From Leptodontidium sp. MPI-SDFR-AT-0119 (Eukaryota; Ascomycota; Leotiomycetes; Helotiales; Leptodontidiaceae): DNA of 64,000 nt. Shown piece after piece: positions 32,582 to 42,414 of this stretch; within the stretch, counting starts at the first letter, position 1, and each line of letters opens with the position of its first letter. The notes below the pieces were generated by a model that saw only the letters and a list, made by a program, of their open reading frames with translations, searched no databases and had not been told where the DNA came from. The translations under genes and the position numbers were made by a program. Where the stretch lies: positions 558,001 through 622,000 of the forward strand of contig JAHLEZ010000020.1 of the NCBI GenBank assembly GCA_020726505.1. The letters are read 5' to 3'.

Positions 32582-32735
32582 TGTTGAAGGGGTGTGGAAG
32601 CCTAGAGGTTAGTGTGAGATAAGTCATGTGATGATGAGTCATGTGCAGGGCACATGACTACGGATGGACTGTATTTATGTGGAGATCTGTCCATACGATG
32701 GGCAGTAGTTCAGTCAATATATTCAAAACCTGTCA
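32582..32735 (+). repeat. 3' LTR of the copia element
   Basis: It follows the polypurine tract ATCTGGGGGAG. It starts TGTTGAAG and ends CCTGTCA, giving TG...CA ends over about 154 bp. The inner part (GGACTGTATTTATGTGGAGA and following) recurs in the opposite orientation at about 50396-50505. Confidence 0.75.
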
Positions 32736-33038
32736 AAGGGCAGTAATCTTTGGATTGATTACGATTGCACGTCGTATAAGTCTGTGATCCCCAGGAGTAA
32801 GGACGGAGGGTGCACCGGTGCGTGTAGGGGTGATGCAAGAGGTCTAGTGAGACGCGTTTTTATAGATCTTCCGGCAAGTCGAATCGTCTAGCTTTTCTAG
32901 GCGCCCAATCGCTGCAAACTTGATGCCATGATCTCGTGCACTTACTACACGAGATCTTGTATTAGGAGAGACCTCTCCTAAGGGTTGTCGTGGTGTTCCT
33001 GGAAGCCGCATTATTGTGTAGGTTGGAAGGTTTGACAT
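32736..33038 (-). pseudogene. Tc1-type transposase N-terminal fragment
   Basis: The minus frame starts MSNLPTYTIMRLPGTPRQPL and continues GEVSPNTRSRVVSARDHGIK, FAAIGRLEKLDDSTCRKIYK, then, after a stop, TRTGAPSVLTPGDHRLIRRA and INPKITAL. This is the paired helix-turn-helix of a Tc1-like transposase. It is cut off exactly at the end of the copia LTR, so the copia element appears to have inserted into this transposase or joined it by recombination. It belongs to a different Tc1 family from the fragment at 28.3-28.7 kb. Confidence 0.7.
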
Positions 33039-33107
33039 GTAGAAATGCGATTATTTAAGCGAATCGGACAGACTTGTGGCCACTAACTGTAAGCTACATG
33101 TGGAGTT

Positions 33108-33413
33108 TTGTATGGGCTTGAAGGAGATCAGGATCCATTGTAGGGAATGTAGTAGAGTAGTAATAGTGGCCCTTTCGGCTCAGCCGCCGGGCGTTAATAA
33201 ATTGTGTGTGTGTGTGTGTGAGAGAGAGAAGCGACTTCTATACACAAAGCTTATAATCTTCCACGGTACTGTACAGTAGATGCTTGCAATTTGGTACAGT
33301 ATAGTACACACACACAATTTATTACGCCCGGCGGCTGAGCCGAGAGGGCAACTATCACTGATCTACTAATACATTTCCCAAGAATTGTCCTAGTCTCCTT
33401 CGAGCCCATAAGT
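33108..33413. repeat. Inverted repeat with GT/CA tracts
   Basis: About 105 bases from 33108 (TATGGGCTTGAAGGAGATCA ... GGCTCAGCCGCCGGGCGTTA) are matched by the reverse complement of 33305-33413. Both inner ends carry GTGTGT / ACACAC runs. The arms differ at several places. The right arm abuts the pogo-like element end. It is probably a foldback element or an inverted duplication linked to the pogo insertion. Confidence 0.65.
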
Positions 33414-35216
33414 CCCCACCCCACCATTCGGGCCACCCCCCCGTTCGGCCACCCCGCATTTTCCCCTCACTTTTCAAACAACACTTAATAACTCTACAAC
33501 GCTTCAATTTCTATGCAATCTTCTGTCGCATCAGAATCTCCTGCTGAATCTGAATCAATAGGTACAATTTCCTGATCTCCAGCTGCAATTTGGGCTCTGT
33601 GGATAGCCTGAATATCCGCAAACTTGGAATTTGGACTAGTTTGCACTCTCCTTTTTTTCCGTGGCTGTAATTGATCCAATTTAGCTTCTAATTGCTGTAT
33701 CTTCAACTCTGCCTGTCCTAATGCGAAGTCCTTCTGATCAAAAGCTTTAATAGCCTTATTGAAAAGTAATCGGCGCGTTGGAAAATTGTCATGTGATGAT
33801 TTAGACAAAGTGTTGAGCTGTAACCGGAGTTCTTTGCCAGCCTTTGGAGTAGACCATATAATTGATGATTCCTTCACTTCCTCGGTAGCCTGAAGGTCCT
33901 TAGGGGCACTAGTTTCCAGCTCTTGATTGCTATTCTCCAATAGTAATCGGCTCATAAGTGGTTTTGCCATAGCCACCGGCCATAAGCCACTAGCTCTCCA
34001 GCCAGCTTTGATATTCATGCCTGTTAAGCTCTCTTGCCGTGCTTTATAATAGCATATTAAGAAGTTACGCTTGCCGATTGGGGTAGAATCAGTCATTGAT
34101 GCTAATAAATTAAGGTGTTTCCGGTAGGATGCCTTGAGAGGAGAAAAAATCGATAAATCCAAAGGTTGTAAGACGTGTGACGTGTGTGCAGGTAAAAACA
34201 ACAGAAATATGTTGTATTCTAAGCACTTCCACATGAATTCCGTAGTCTCATGACTTCTATGGCCGTCTAGGACTAGTAATCGGGGTTGTTGGTCACGTGG
34301 TTGTGTCTGAGGGATGAAGACCTTTTTAAGCCACTCTAATGCGGTAGCGTTGTCTGTCCATCCATTCTCTGTTGCTGTGAATTGCCAGTCTTTAAATAAG
34401 TTGATATTTGCTGGAAACCACTGTTGCTGGACCGATTTCCCCTTATATATTACAAGTGAAGTAGTTTTGCGGCCGGTGGCAGAGATACATTTAATAAATG
34501 AGGTCCAATTCCGGGAACCAGGCTGTTTTCGCTGAACAAAACGTCGATTTGCATGGCCAATAACTAAGCCATTAACTCCAAAGCCTTCCATGATTCCTGC
34601 TTTATCCATGTTCCATCGATTTTCAGGTAGAATTGCCTTGATAGCTGGGATCTGCAATTTATGGAACCATGGCTTAATAACATCGGATGTTGCGTTATTA
34701 ACACGTACAGAATCAATGGAATATTGCTTCTTAGTACTTAGGACAGGATTCCGCTTAAAAAACCGCTGTACCCATCGTTTTCCGAGTGGTGCAGGGTCTC
34801 CTTGAAGTACACAAAGTCGGTTCCCAAAAAGCCGTACTTACGCATGAGTAACACTAAACCCCAATGTCTCCTGAGTTAAAATCCAGTGTGTAAAACGCTC
34901 TTCTAACACCGTAGGTAGCCTCTGCAAATGACTAGCAGCTTGTTGATAGGTGGTTGTATTATGATATCGGCCTCGGAGGGTAGACTCTGGTATGCCCCAT
35001 TCTTTTACAGCCTGTCGCAAGGACTTGCCATTTTCAATCGCATTAAGAGCTAGAACTACGTCGTCTTCGGTGTATTTTGGCATGATGATCGTCTCAATCG
35101 ATATTCCAGAAATCAAGAAAATCAATAAGAGAATAAGATAATTATTAATTATTAAAAGTAGGTAGGTAAAAAAGCGGTGTGCTAAGCGAGGTGCGCGGAA
35201 TGGGGGGGTGGGGACT
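33411..35216 (-). mobile_element. Fot1/pogo-like DNA transposon
   Basis: The inverted ends are AGTCCCCACCCCACCATTC (left, 33411) and the complement of GAATGGGGGGGTGGGGACT (right, ending 35216). TA precedes the left end, but GC follows the right, so the target duplication is not preserved or the right border is rearranged. The single transposase gene fills the element; total length is 1806 bp. Confidence 0.8.
33494..35083 (-). pseudogene. Fot1/pogo-type transposase with one nonsense codon
   Basis: It starts MPKYTEDDVVLALNAIENGK, a Psq-type helix-turn-helix (LRQAVKEWGIPESTLRGRYH), then a CENP-B-type domain (ERFTHWILTQETLGFSVTHA). One TAA (34838-34840) follows THA; a CAA there would continue into VRLFGNRLCVLQGDPAPLGK. 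The DDE_1 catalytic core has RWNMDKAGIM, LLVLDGHRSH and LQPLDLSIF with 35 residues between the last two Asp (DD35D). The C-terminus is Lys-rich, then acidic (IVPIDSDSAGDSDATEDCIE). Everything but the one stop is open for about 530 codons, so it could be revived or supplied in trans easily. Confidence 0.92.
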
Positions 35217-35821
35217 GCGGCATTGAAGCTATTATCTTATTTTCAAATAGGGATCTTGGCAAGTTAGAAGTTTCATGACGAATATAGGTTTTACAATGCG
35301 ATTATTACAGCCGATTACAATCTAGGACAGTGCAATGATCTGGAGGGTAGAATAGAAGATAATTTCAATTACAAACCTGATCAAAGGGCTTTGATGTTTA
35401 AGTATTTTAAGCTTTAAGCTAAGTAGTCAGATAATTAAAATACAACCAGGGTAGTCTATTAGAAATCAGCAGATTTGAAATCATATGTCTACGGAGCCTA
35501 ATTCCAAGACCGATGGTTGCTAAACGTTGCTACAAGCTTTGTTTTTGGGTGGTGGGTCTCCCCCCGAGTTGGGGTTTTCCCCGAATTGGGTTCTCCGGAC
35601 CGAGTCAAGCCAACCATGACTGCCGCACCAGGCTGCGAATGACCCGCAGCTTTTACGGCTTGAGTCTCTGATCCCATTTAAGGTACCCATTGACCAATGC
35701 ACCTTGAGATACGTCGGGTATAAGAACGACGCAACGCGTCGCAAGGCTTACTTCAAACGATGTTGTGAATATGATCTTTACCACATCTTTTATTCTCGAG
35801 CTCAGGTCTCTTCGTCGCAAC
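35217..35821. other. Intergenic, no gene seen
   Basis: AT-rich flank of the pogo-like element, then short frames with no recognisable features. Confidence 0.35.
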
Positions 35822-36364
35822 ATGGCCATGTTATCTACCAATGGCGATGCCCACTTCTCCAAGTTCACTATTCTCACGACAGTCTACAAGACCGTTGGGA
35901 AGCACGACATCACCGCTAGCATACTGTACCCCAAAAACTGCGAACAATCTTTGGGAACACCTCGTCCGGTATTGATCCGATTTCATGGTGGCGGATGGGT
36001 CAGTGTTGACAGCTTGTCCCCCGCTTTCTTCGCACCATGGCATCTGGAGCTTGCGGAGCGCGAGGCTGCTATGATTGTTCCTCCGAACTATCGATTTATC
36101 CCTGAGTGTTCGATGCAAGATATCCTCACAGACATCGAAGATTTTTGGGCATGGATGCACAAATCCAATTCGGTCTTTCATCTCGTAATCTTAACTACTG
36201 AATGGCCAACCCACTGTTTAGATACAGCCAATGTGTTCAATTTCTCCTCTATAAATAATTTACGTAATTTCAATGCCGAGGATGTTATGCTGGAGAGAAT
36301 GCCGCAGCCAAGAGTAACGCAACTTTTAAATTATTTTATCATATTGCAAACACGCTTCCACTGA
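35822..36364 (+). pseudogene. Alpha/beta-hydrolase, N-terminal fragment
   Basis: The frame from ATG 35822 encodes FTILTTVYKTVGKHDITASI, then PVLIRFHGGGWVSVDSLSPA, the HGGG oxyanion-hole motif of hormone-sensitive-lipase-type hydrolases, and NYRFIPECSMQDILTDIEDF with a WMHK helix start. After about 36170 the similarity ends and an unrelated tail runs to a stop. The GxSxG nucleophile elbow and the Asp/His of the triad are missing, so it cannot be an active hydrolase. It is likely a gene cut by rearrangement. Confidence 0.75.
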
Positions 36365-36610
36365 ATCGTCAACGCAGCCGAAGTGATAGATAGCTCACCA
36401 AAAAAAAAAACCCCCCGCCTTAAAGCCCCAATCCCAAGTATCTAGAACGCCAGCTGAACTTCCATAGAAAAGAGACATGAGCACCTTCATATTGTCCCTC
36501 GCTTAGATTCAGGGGTTGGATCTGGAACTGGACCCACATCTCGCCACTCCTGACTGAAAGCAAACAAGACCATTTTTGACAATCATTCCAAGCCTGACTC
36601 CAGTCGGAAC

Positions 36611-39320
36611 TCAAGGGCCAGCCACAGTTCCCCTGCCGTCGCTCTCATAATCTGGCACTGGTTCCGAGAGTGTAGTTCCAGCCATCAGATTCGCAACTTC
36701 CTGCTCCCCGACAGCGTCTTGAAAACTCATTGTCGAACTCTCACCATCAGAGTCCTCGTCTTCACAAGTTCCCATGTCTCCATCTGATCCTACGTCTTCA
36801 TCTGATTCGTCCATGTACTCGTCCTCGGAGGGGTAGTCTTCGTCCGAGTATTTCATGTTGGGATTCGGTGTGCCGGTACTGGCGAGGAGGTTCTCGAATG
36901 CGGCGAGTAGTTCGTCTGGATCTTCCTCTGGCCCGACGTATCGAATTACGCGAATATTCTCATACAAATCATACAGTATATCTGGGTCGTAGATAATCCG
37001 CTTCCCTGGACTCATGGTTGATAGGACTTCCATGGTTTGAATCCATCCGTAAACTGCAGCCGTCCCAAGCACATTGCCCTGCGGGTGGGCCATATCCCAG
37101 TTCAGAGCTGCTCCTTTTTGATAGAGGGTCCATATGGCATCCATATGACCACGTTCAATTGCTAATCCAATTGCCGATTCGCCGTCCCGATTGAGAAAGT
37201 TGACGTTAGCTCCACAATCTATCAGAGATGAGATGGCGGCGCTTCTGTTCTGGTAGGCGGCAAAATGTAGTGGTGTCCAGCCCGCCAAATCAAGAGCTTC
37301 TAAGTTTGCTCCAAGACTACATAGCATTTCTATAATTGCAGCGCCTTCGAGAGATTCGGGCCGAGCAGCACTATGAAGAGGCGTATATCCAAACTTATCA
37401 CAGATATTGACATCTGCCTCATGTTGCAGCAGAATTTTCACGCATTCGTAACTACCTGTCGCAATTGCAATATGCAATGCAGTTTTACCTTCGCAGTCTG
37501 TTGCAGAAACATTTGCTCGGTTCTCAACAAGCACTCTTAAGTTGGTTGTGTCTGCGCGTACTGCAGCCCACATAAGTGGCGTTCGTCCCAGCCAATCGAC
37601 GTTGTTTAGATATGAGGAATCAAGTTCTAGCTGTTGCTGAAGTGACAGTTCCGCGATTCCAAGAATGATTTTGTGGATTGGGCTTAGTTGTAAGGGGTAA
37701 TCTTCATCGATATCAGGCACAGAAGAGTTGTACGCTGCGTCACTGTTTGAAAATCGTCTGTTCCACACTATATCTACAGCCGATCTGTGTGGTAGTATTA
37801 GAGGAGCTGCGTTGATCATCCGGCATTTCCCAGTCAGGAGAAGACATTGCTTACTTCCCAAAAATGTTCTTGAGATTCATGTCTGCCCCGATGCTTATGA
37901 GGTAGGCAAATATATCTGCTTGCCGGTGGTTTTCTGCCCACTTTTAGAAGCCGGTCAGTTAACGTTATATCCTTGGTATTGATCTCATGGCCCATAGCTC
38001 ATGTTGTCTGAAAATAGACCTTGGCCCGAATACGATACATAAAAACCCCAATTGTGCATACATGGAAGACACCTGAGAAGCTTACTTACATATAATAGTG
38101 ACTCGCCGTCCTTGTCGATATCAAATGGAGAGATCTCTCGTGTAGAAAGTATGCGTTGGAGATTGGCCAAGTTACCAGCTATTATTGAACTCACAGCAGG
38201 ATGAAAATTGTCAAATACTCGAGGGACTCGTATCGACCAAGAAGCACCAGAGCCTGTGACATCTCTCCAAGTGCTTGTGAATATCAAGGCTTTTCGGACC
38301 ATCCAGGTTGGGAAATAATAGCAAAACTGTGTTGACGATACCATTGACCGACGGCAACGGGGAGAGTTGCATTTTGGGGAATTAAGTATCGGCGTTCCGG
38401 CATAGGAGTAGAACAATGTTCCGACAAGGCCTTGGAGCCATCTTGGAGTGGCGATGCGTGACCGGACATGGCATTGGCAGTTGCAATATTTCTCGCAGCG
38501 GTTGGTGTGGGCGAAAGTCTTTATCCTCAGGTATGCATTGCCCGTTTCTGGGGAGGGTCTAGCCACGAGAGAAGCAGGTGAATTCGTAGGTGTAGTCGAG
38601 GTATCATCACCGACTGCATCTGCGCCACAAGACTTGAGAAAGCTCTGTACGAGAGCAGGATGTGCGGCAAATCGTTCGGCCATCTGTTCCATGGCTTCAG
38701 CAGACCGAGTGAAACGGTCTCGGTCAACAAGCATGACTTCTTGAATGTTGAGTAGCATATGTGGAATTATACGACTTGGAAGTGTTAGAGCGAAACCTCC
38801 TGCGAAAACTTAAGGGTGAGACTGACCTGGTAGATGATAGCAGAACAATGCCCAGATTTTCCTTGCACTCTTTGATTGAGCCTCGAAAAGCTGCGAGCTT
38901 CTTTTCTTTGCCGAGCCATGTTCTGCGAGATACTTTAAGAACGCCACCTGCTGGATTCGGATCGCCCTTGAGCAGATCACCAGAAACGAAGCTATTCAAA
39001 TCCTCGATCGTCTTCGTTGCTCGATCTATCATGTCAGGTAGGTTTCGTAGAGCATCCTGGGGAATCTGGGGTCCAAGTCCACGAAGGCATTCAAGGGATT
39101 CTATCACACTTGTCAGTACGACTTGAAGATCTGCAACCTATTAACCGTTAATTTAATAGTTGGGTAGAGCGGGTTGCTGCCTTTCACTTACTTCATTCAG
39201 CAGGGCCTTCAATTCCGCAGGAGCATGGCGTAATGTTTGGAGCTTGTCAACCCCTCGCACGACCGTTGTCGCTGCTCCGATTAAAGCAACGATACTTGCA
39301 GATATTGATAATGGATCCAT
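36611..39320 (-). CDS. Ankyrin-repeat protein with NLR-type fungal N-terminal domain
   Basis: Exons: 39320-39192, 39137-38827, about 38758-38090, 37940-37855 and 37784-36611. The N-terminus (MDPLSISASIVALIGAATTV, LQTLRHAPAELKALLNE, ECLRGLGPQI) is the N-terminal helical domain often found in fungal NLR-like and ankyrin proteins. The middle holds NCQCHVRSRIATPRWLQGLV. The last exons carry ankyrin repeats: DWLGRTPLMWAAV, DCEGKTALHIAIATGSYECV, DKFGYTPLHSAA and DLAGWTPLHFAAYQNR, ending in an acidic tail. Around 790 residues in all. The splice from exon 2 to exon 3 does not keep frame with any simple GT-AG pair I could find (donor at 38826), so there may be a microexon, an unusual splice site or a lesion. 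Such proteins are inferred to act in self/non-self recognition or signalling. Confidence 0.7.
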
Positions 39321-40168
39321 GATGAAGACCGACTTCGTTGCATTACTTGCCAGAGGCCGGGAGATAGGAGGGCATGTTTGGAGAAGGACAGGAAGAGGAA
39401 GAAAGCTCAGCAGGGCGATACAAGGCACACAAGGTCTGCCCTGTTCTGCAATGCCACGCACGGTGCAGGTTGCACGACATGTCTCAAAAGAGAGTCCACA
39501 AATGAGATACGTCAGGAAAAGCCATCTTCTGAGGCTGAAACAAGCGGGCTCAGATTCACCGCATTTTGTTGATACAGCTGTACAACTAACTAGCCGGAAT
39601 TTTGACTTTCAAGCGAGCCGCACCCTTGGAGCGATTCACCCCTCCAAATCCATTTGAGGGCCACCGACAACTTCATAACAACACCTATTAATAAAATAAA
39701 AAGTTAATCGCGATAAAATTTTCCATAAATTAAACACTTTGATTAAATCAGATTTTGTGCAGCGCGATATTCGTTAAGTAATAATTAATTCTTTGATACC
39801 GGGCACTTTTGGTGGCTCGCGACTTGCCCGCCTCTTAATTTTGCGACGTTTACAATTCCTTAAATAACTTCACAATTACACGTCCAGATTAAAAGTCACA
39901 TACATATAATTAATAACATAAGTGCAAACTTTACATCGATCAACTTTTTATTTAAGTAAACGTTGTATTCGTGAAGTTGGTTCTGGGAAATCCGAGGGGT
40001 AAATCGCTCCAGAGGTTGGTGGGGCAAAAAAAAAAATCTGGCTAGTTATTTGTACGGCTGTAGGCATGAGAGTCCTGAGAGAGAAAAGCAAACCAAACAC
40101 AGGAAGAGAAAGGATGAAGAATATCAAATGGTATTTCGTCTACAAGAAATTTTTCTGCTCTCGAGCTC
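39321..40168. other. Intergenic, partly AT-rich
   Basis: Upstream region of the ankyrin gene and downstream region of the SurE gene. An AT-rich stretch lies at 39680-39980. No gene or clear repeat was found. Confidence 0.35.
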
Positions 40169-41533
40169 CTACATCAGCATAAAAACAGCAGAAACAACCC
40201 CAGCAAAGCGCATCAACCCATGCAACACTCTTCTAGCATCACTTCCCGTCACTGGACTCGGTGTGAGAGTCGGACTCGCAACTGTCGTTGTATTTCCGGG
40301 AATCGTAACATTCAAGCCCCCAACAAGCGAGGTCGAATTCGCGTACTGCACAAGCGGCATCAAAAGACTCCTCACATCAGGTCCACTAGTACACGGACCT
40401 CCAATCGGGGCATCATAATCGACAGTAAACACACTAACAGCACTCTGGCAATTCTTCTTCAAAACATCGGTCTCGCCAGGAAGCGAGCAATCCCCGTGAA
40501 TACATTGGTTGACGCCTGGGTTAATGTCGTCGCCGTAGCTGAAGAGACCGGTTGTTTCGTTGAAGAGTGCTAGGTCGACGACTGCGCCGCCTGTGAAGCG
40601 TGATTGGATGAAAGGTGGGTTGGTGCAGTTATCTGATTTGAAAGAGGTGATGAGGGGGATGTTGACATTGATTCCGTAGCCGAGAGGAAGGAGACGTCCA
40701 CCACCGGCTTTGGCGACGTTGGTGATGAGTTGCTGGGCTTGGTTGGCGCTCAATTGTCCCATGATGGTAGCGGGGTCATCGAGGCCTGCAGCTGTGGTCT
40801 CGTTGACCCAGTAGTAGGGCGTTTGGACTCTATATGCTCCTGAGATTCCGATGGCTGGGATGCCACGCTCAACTGCGGTGTAGGTTGCTCCAAGTGTACC
40901 AGCGAGAGTGTAGAGGAATGGTCCGAGCTTTAGTCCATAATTGGGGCCGCTGAGCACGAGGTCAAATGTCGTGAGGTTCGTGTAGCGGGGTAGGACGTAA
41001 TCCAAGGCAACTTGGACACAAGCAGATGGTGTACCGTTGTAATACCAAATGTGGCTGTCCATGGGATCAGGACCGATTGAGGGGGCGCCGGCTTTGACGA
41101 TACCTGAATTCATTCCTGTTAGCAATTGTGACCAGATGGGAGAGAATTGATTGAGCAGACTTACCAAACTCGCTATCAGCAGTCAAGTTCTTCTCCTTGG
41201 TATACACCACTGTTCCACCTGTACCACTCTGATTGACCACACTGGCGACGATGTATACATTATGTCCGAAAGCCTTCATAGCTTTGTACAGCTCACGGAT
41301 GTTGGCCGTTCCAAAACCATCGTCGTTCTATTTCTCGTCAGCAATTGCTCCAACATTAATTCAAGACTGAGTAAAAAAGGAGGAGCTTGACCGAAACTTC
41401 AAGTTGAAATCCTCAAACATCTAACACTTTCCAGGGAAAGACGAAGAAGGTATTAACTCACACTAATCAAAATATCCAACCCATTGCCCAAAGCAAGCAT
41501 ACTCGCCACCGCGATCCCAGCAGAGAACTTCAT
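40169..41533 (-). CDS. SurE-like phosphatase/nucleotidase, secreted and GPI-anchored type
   Basis: Three exons (41533-41462, 41327-41165, 41103-40169) with 134- and 61-nt introns give 389 residues. A signal peptide (MKFSAGIAVASMLALGNGL) leads directly into the SurE active-site motif DILISNDDGFGTANIRELY, built across the first splice, which confirms the intron. Further family motifs are FGHNVYIVASVVNQSGTG, VLSGPNYGLKLGPFLYTLAG and ERGIPAIGISG. SurE proteins are metal-dependent phosphatases of nucleoside 5'/3'-monophosphates, and fungal members include secreted acid phosphatases. The C-terminus has a Ser/Thr/Pro stretch and a hydrophobic end (HGLMRFAGVVSAVFMLM), suggesting a GPI anchor. The metal ligands Asp-Asp and Asn are present. 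Confidence 0.87.
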
Positions 41534-41648
41534 CTCGACAATTGACAAGGTTGCAATGATGTAAATATATCAATTAGACGAACCAAAAACCAAGAGAGTT
41601 CAATCTACAGCAGCGCACACACAGCTTTCTGACAGCGGAAGCCCCGAC

Positions 41649-41933
41649 CTATTTATTTATCCACCCATCGACTCCTCCGTCCTCGGCCTCTCGCCTGTCA
41701 TGATAGAACCAAGCCTCGTGGCCGAGGTTGAGCAGCTTAGCAGCCGTCTTCCGGGCGTGGCAAGGGTGGACACGGTCATCATTCCGCGTACCTGTTAGCA
41801 GGATAGGCGGGTAGATGTCGTCGCTTTTTACGGCGTGGTACGCGGAAATGCCTTGCAAGAATTCCCAGTCTTCCGGTTTATCGGGATCCCCGTATTCCGC
41901 CTTCCAGAGCGGGCCGGCTAGAATAGGCGCCAC
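41649..41933 (-). pseudogene. Prolyl-oligopeptidase (S9) C-terminal fragment
   Basis: The minus frame reads LWKAEYGDPDKPEDWEFLQG, ISAYHAVKSDDIYPPILLTG and TRNDDRVHPCHARKTAAKLL, the end of the S9 catalytic domain including the Asp loop (DDRVHP). The final Gly-Gly-His region is degenerate (EDGGVDGWINK), so the catalytic His is missing, and the Ser half is not present. Upstream it runs into the dispersed repeat at 41943. Confidence 0.75.
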
Positions 41934-41942
41934 CCCCGCATC

Positions 41943-42092
41943 TCTGGTTCGGATTCAATCATGGTCTGGAGAGGACCGTACTGGCTGGTTAATGAGAGTG
42001 AGTGTTCTGAAGACAACAGCCTCTGGAGATATGATGCAGAGTTCAAGCGAATACAGGAAGTTGGTGGATGAGCAGATAGATGAGCAGGCAGA
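41943..42092 (+). repeat. Dispersed repeat, copy B
   Basis: Matches copy A at 3030-3180 on the same strand, with small indels that change the reading frame. It directly adjoins the truncated S9 peptidase fragment, as if the repeat had inserted there or carried a breakpoint. Confidence 0.6.
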
Positions 42093-42414
42093 TAGGAAAG
42101 TCGAGGACTTATCAGTGTATCAAGCTGGGATTGTGGATAACTTTATTGATGTAGACAGCTGTGATTGGGTTCTGGTAGAGCTACCAGGACAGAAGAAGTA
42201 AAGCTGAAGATACTTCTGCGATACTCAAATATCAAGCAAGACAACTACTGCCTCGTCCTTTCCCTCCGTTGCTGGCGAGATGCAATACTTGCATCGCGAT
42301 AGTAAGGTCTTGCCTCCAAACATAGTACAAAGTCACTAGCAAGGCCAAAAAGAATGAAAACAGTAGTGGATAGGGATGGCAATTTGACGATCTATGTATG
42401 AAATGGAACGCAGT

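Larger units (their letters stand above)
28706..32612 (+). pseudogene. Copia polyprotein fragment (RT end and RNase H)
   Basis: It begins within reverse transcriptase at SLNVDDMLLTGGNEDAIKQV (the YVDD box, here NVDD), then RFEMKDLGEADYLLGIRI. RNase H starts at AFSDSDYAADPRDRKS and stops at the hAT insertion. On the far side it resumes as LLGFVLMVHRGVVLHYSKK, AVARSTTEAETVGMSEALKQ, LYGDNKGAVQGTRGASNTSK and HIDIAHHHIIDEVKKGTIKY. Removing the hAT element and one target copy restores the frame exactly, so the open frame was continuous when the hAT arrived. Gag, protease, integrase and most of RT are missing. Confidence 0.88.
28700..32735 (+). mobile_element. 5'-truncated Ty1/copia retrotransposon, split by a hAT element
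   Basis: Only the 3' part remains: the end of reverse transcriptase, RNase H, a polypurine tract and the 3' LTR (32582-32735). The 5' end joins a Tc1-like fragment at about 28700 with no 5' LTR in view. A hAT transposon occupies 29338-32237. An LTR relic of the same family lies near 50.4 kb in the opposite orientation. Confidence 0.88.
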
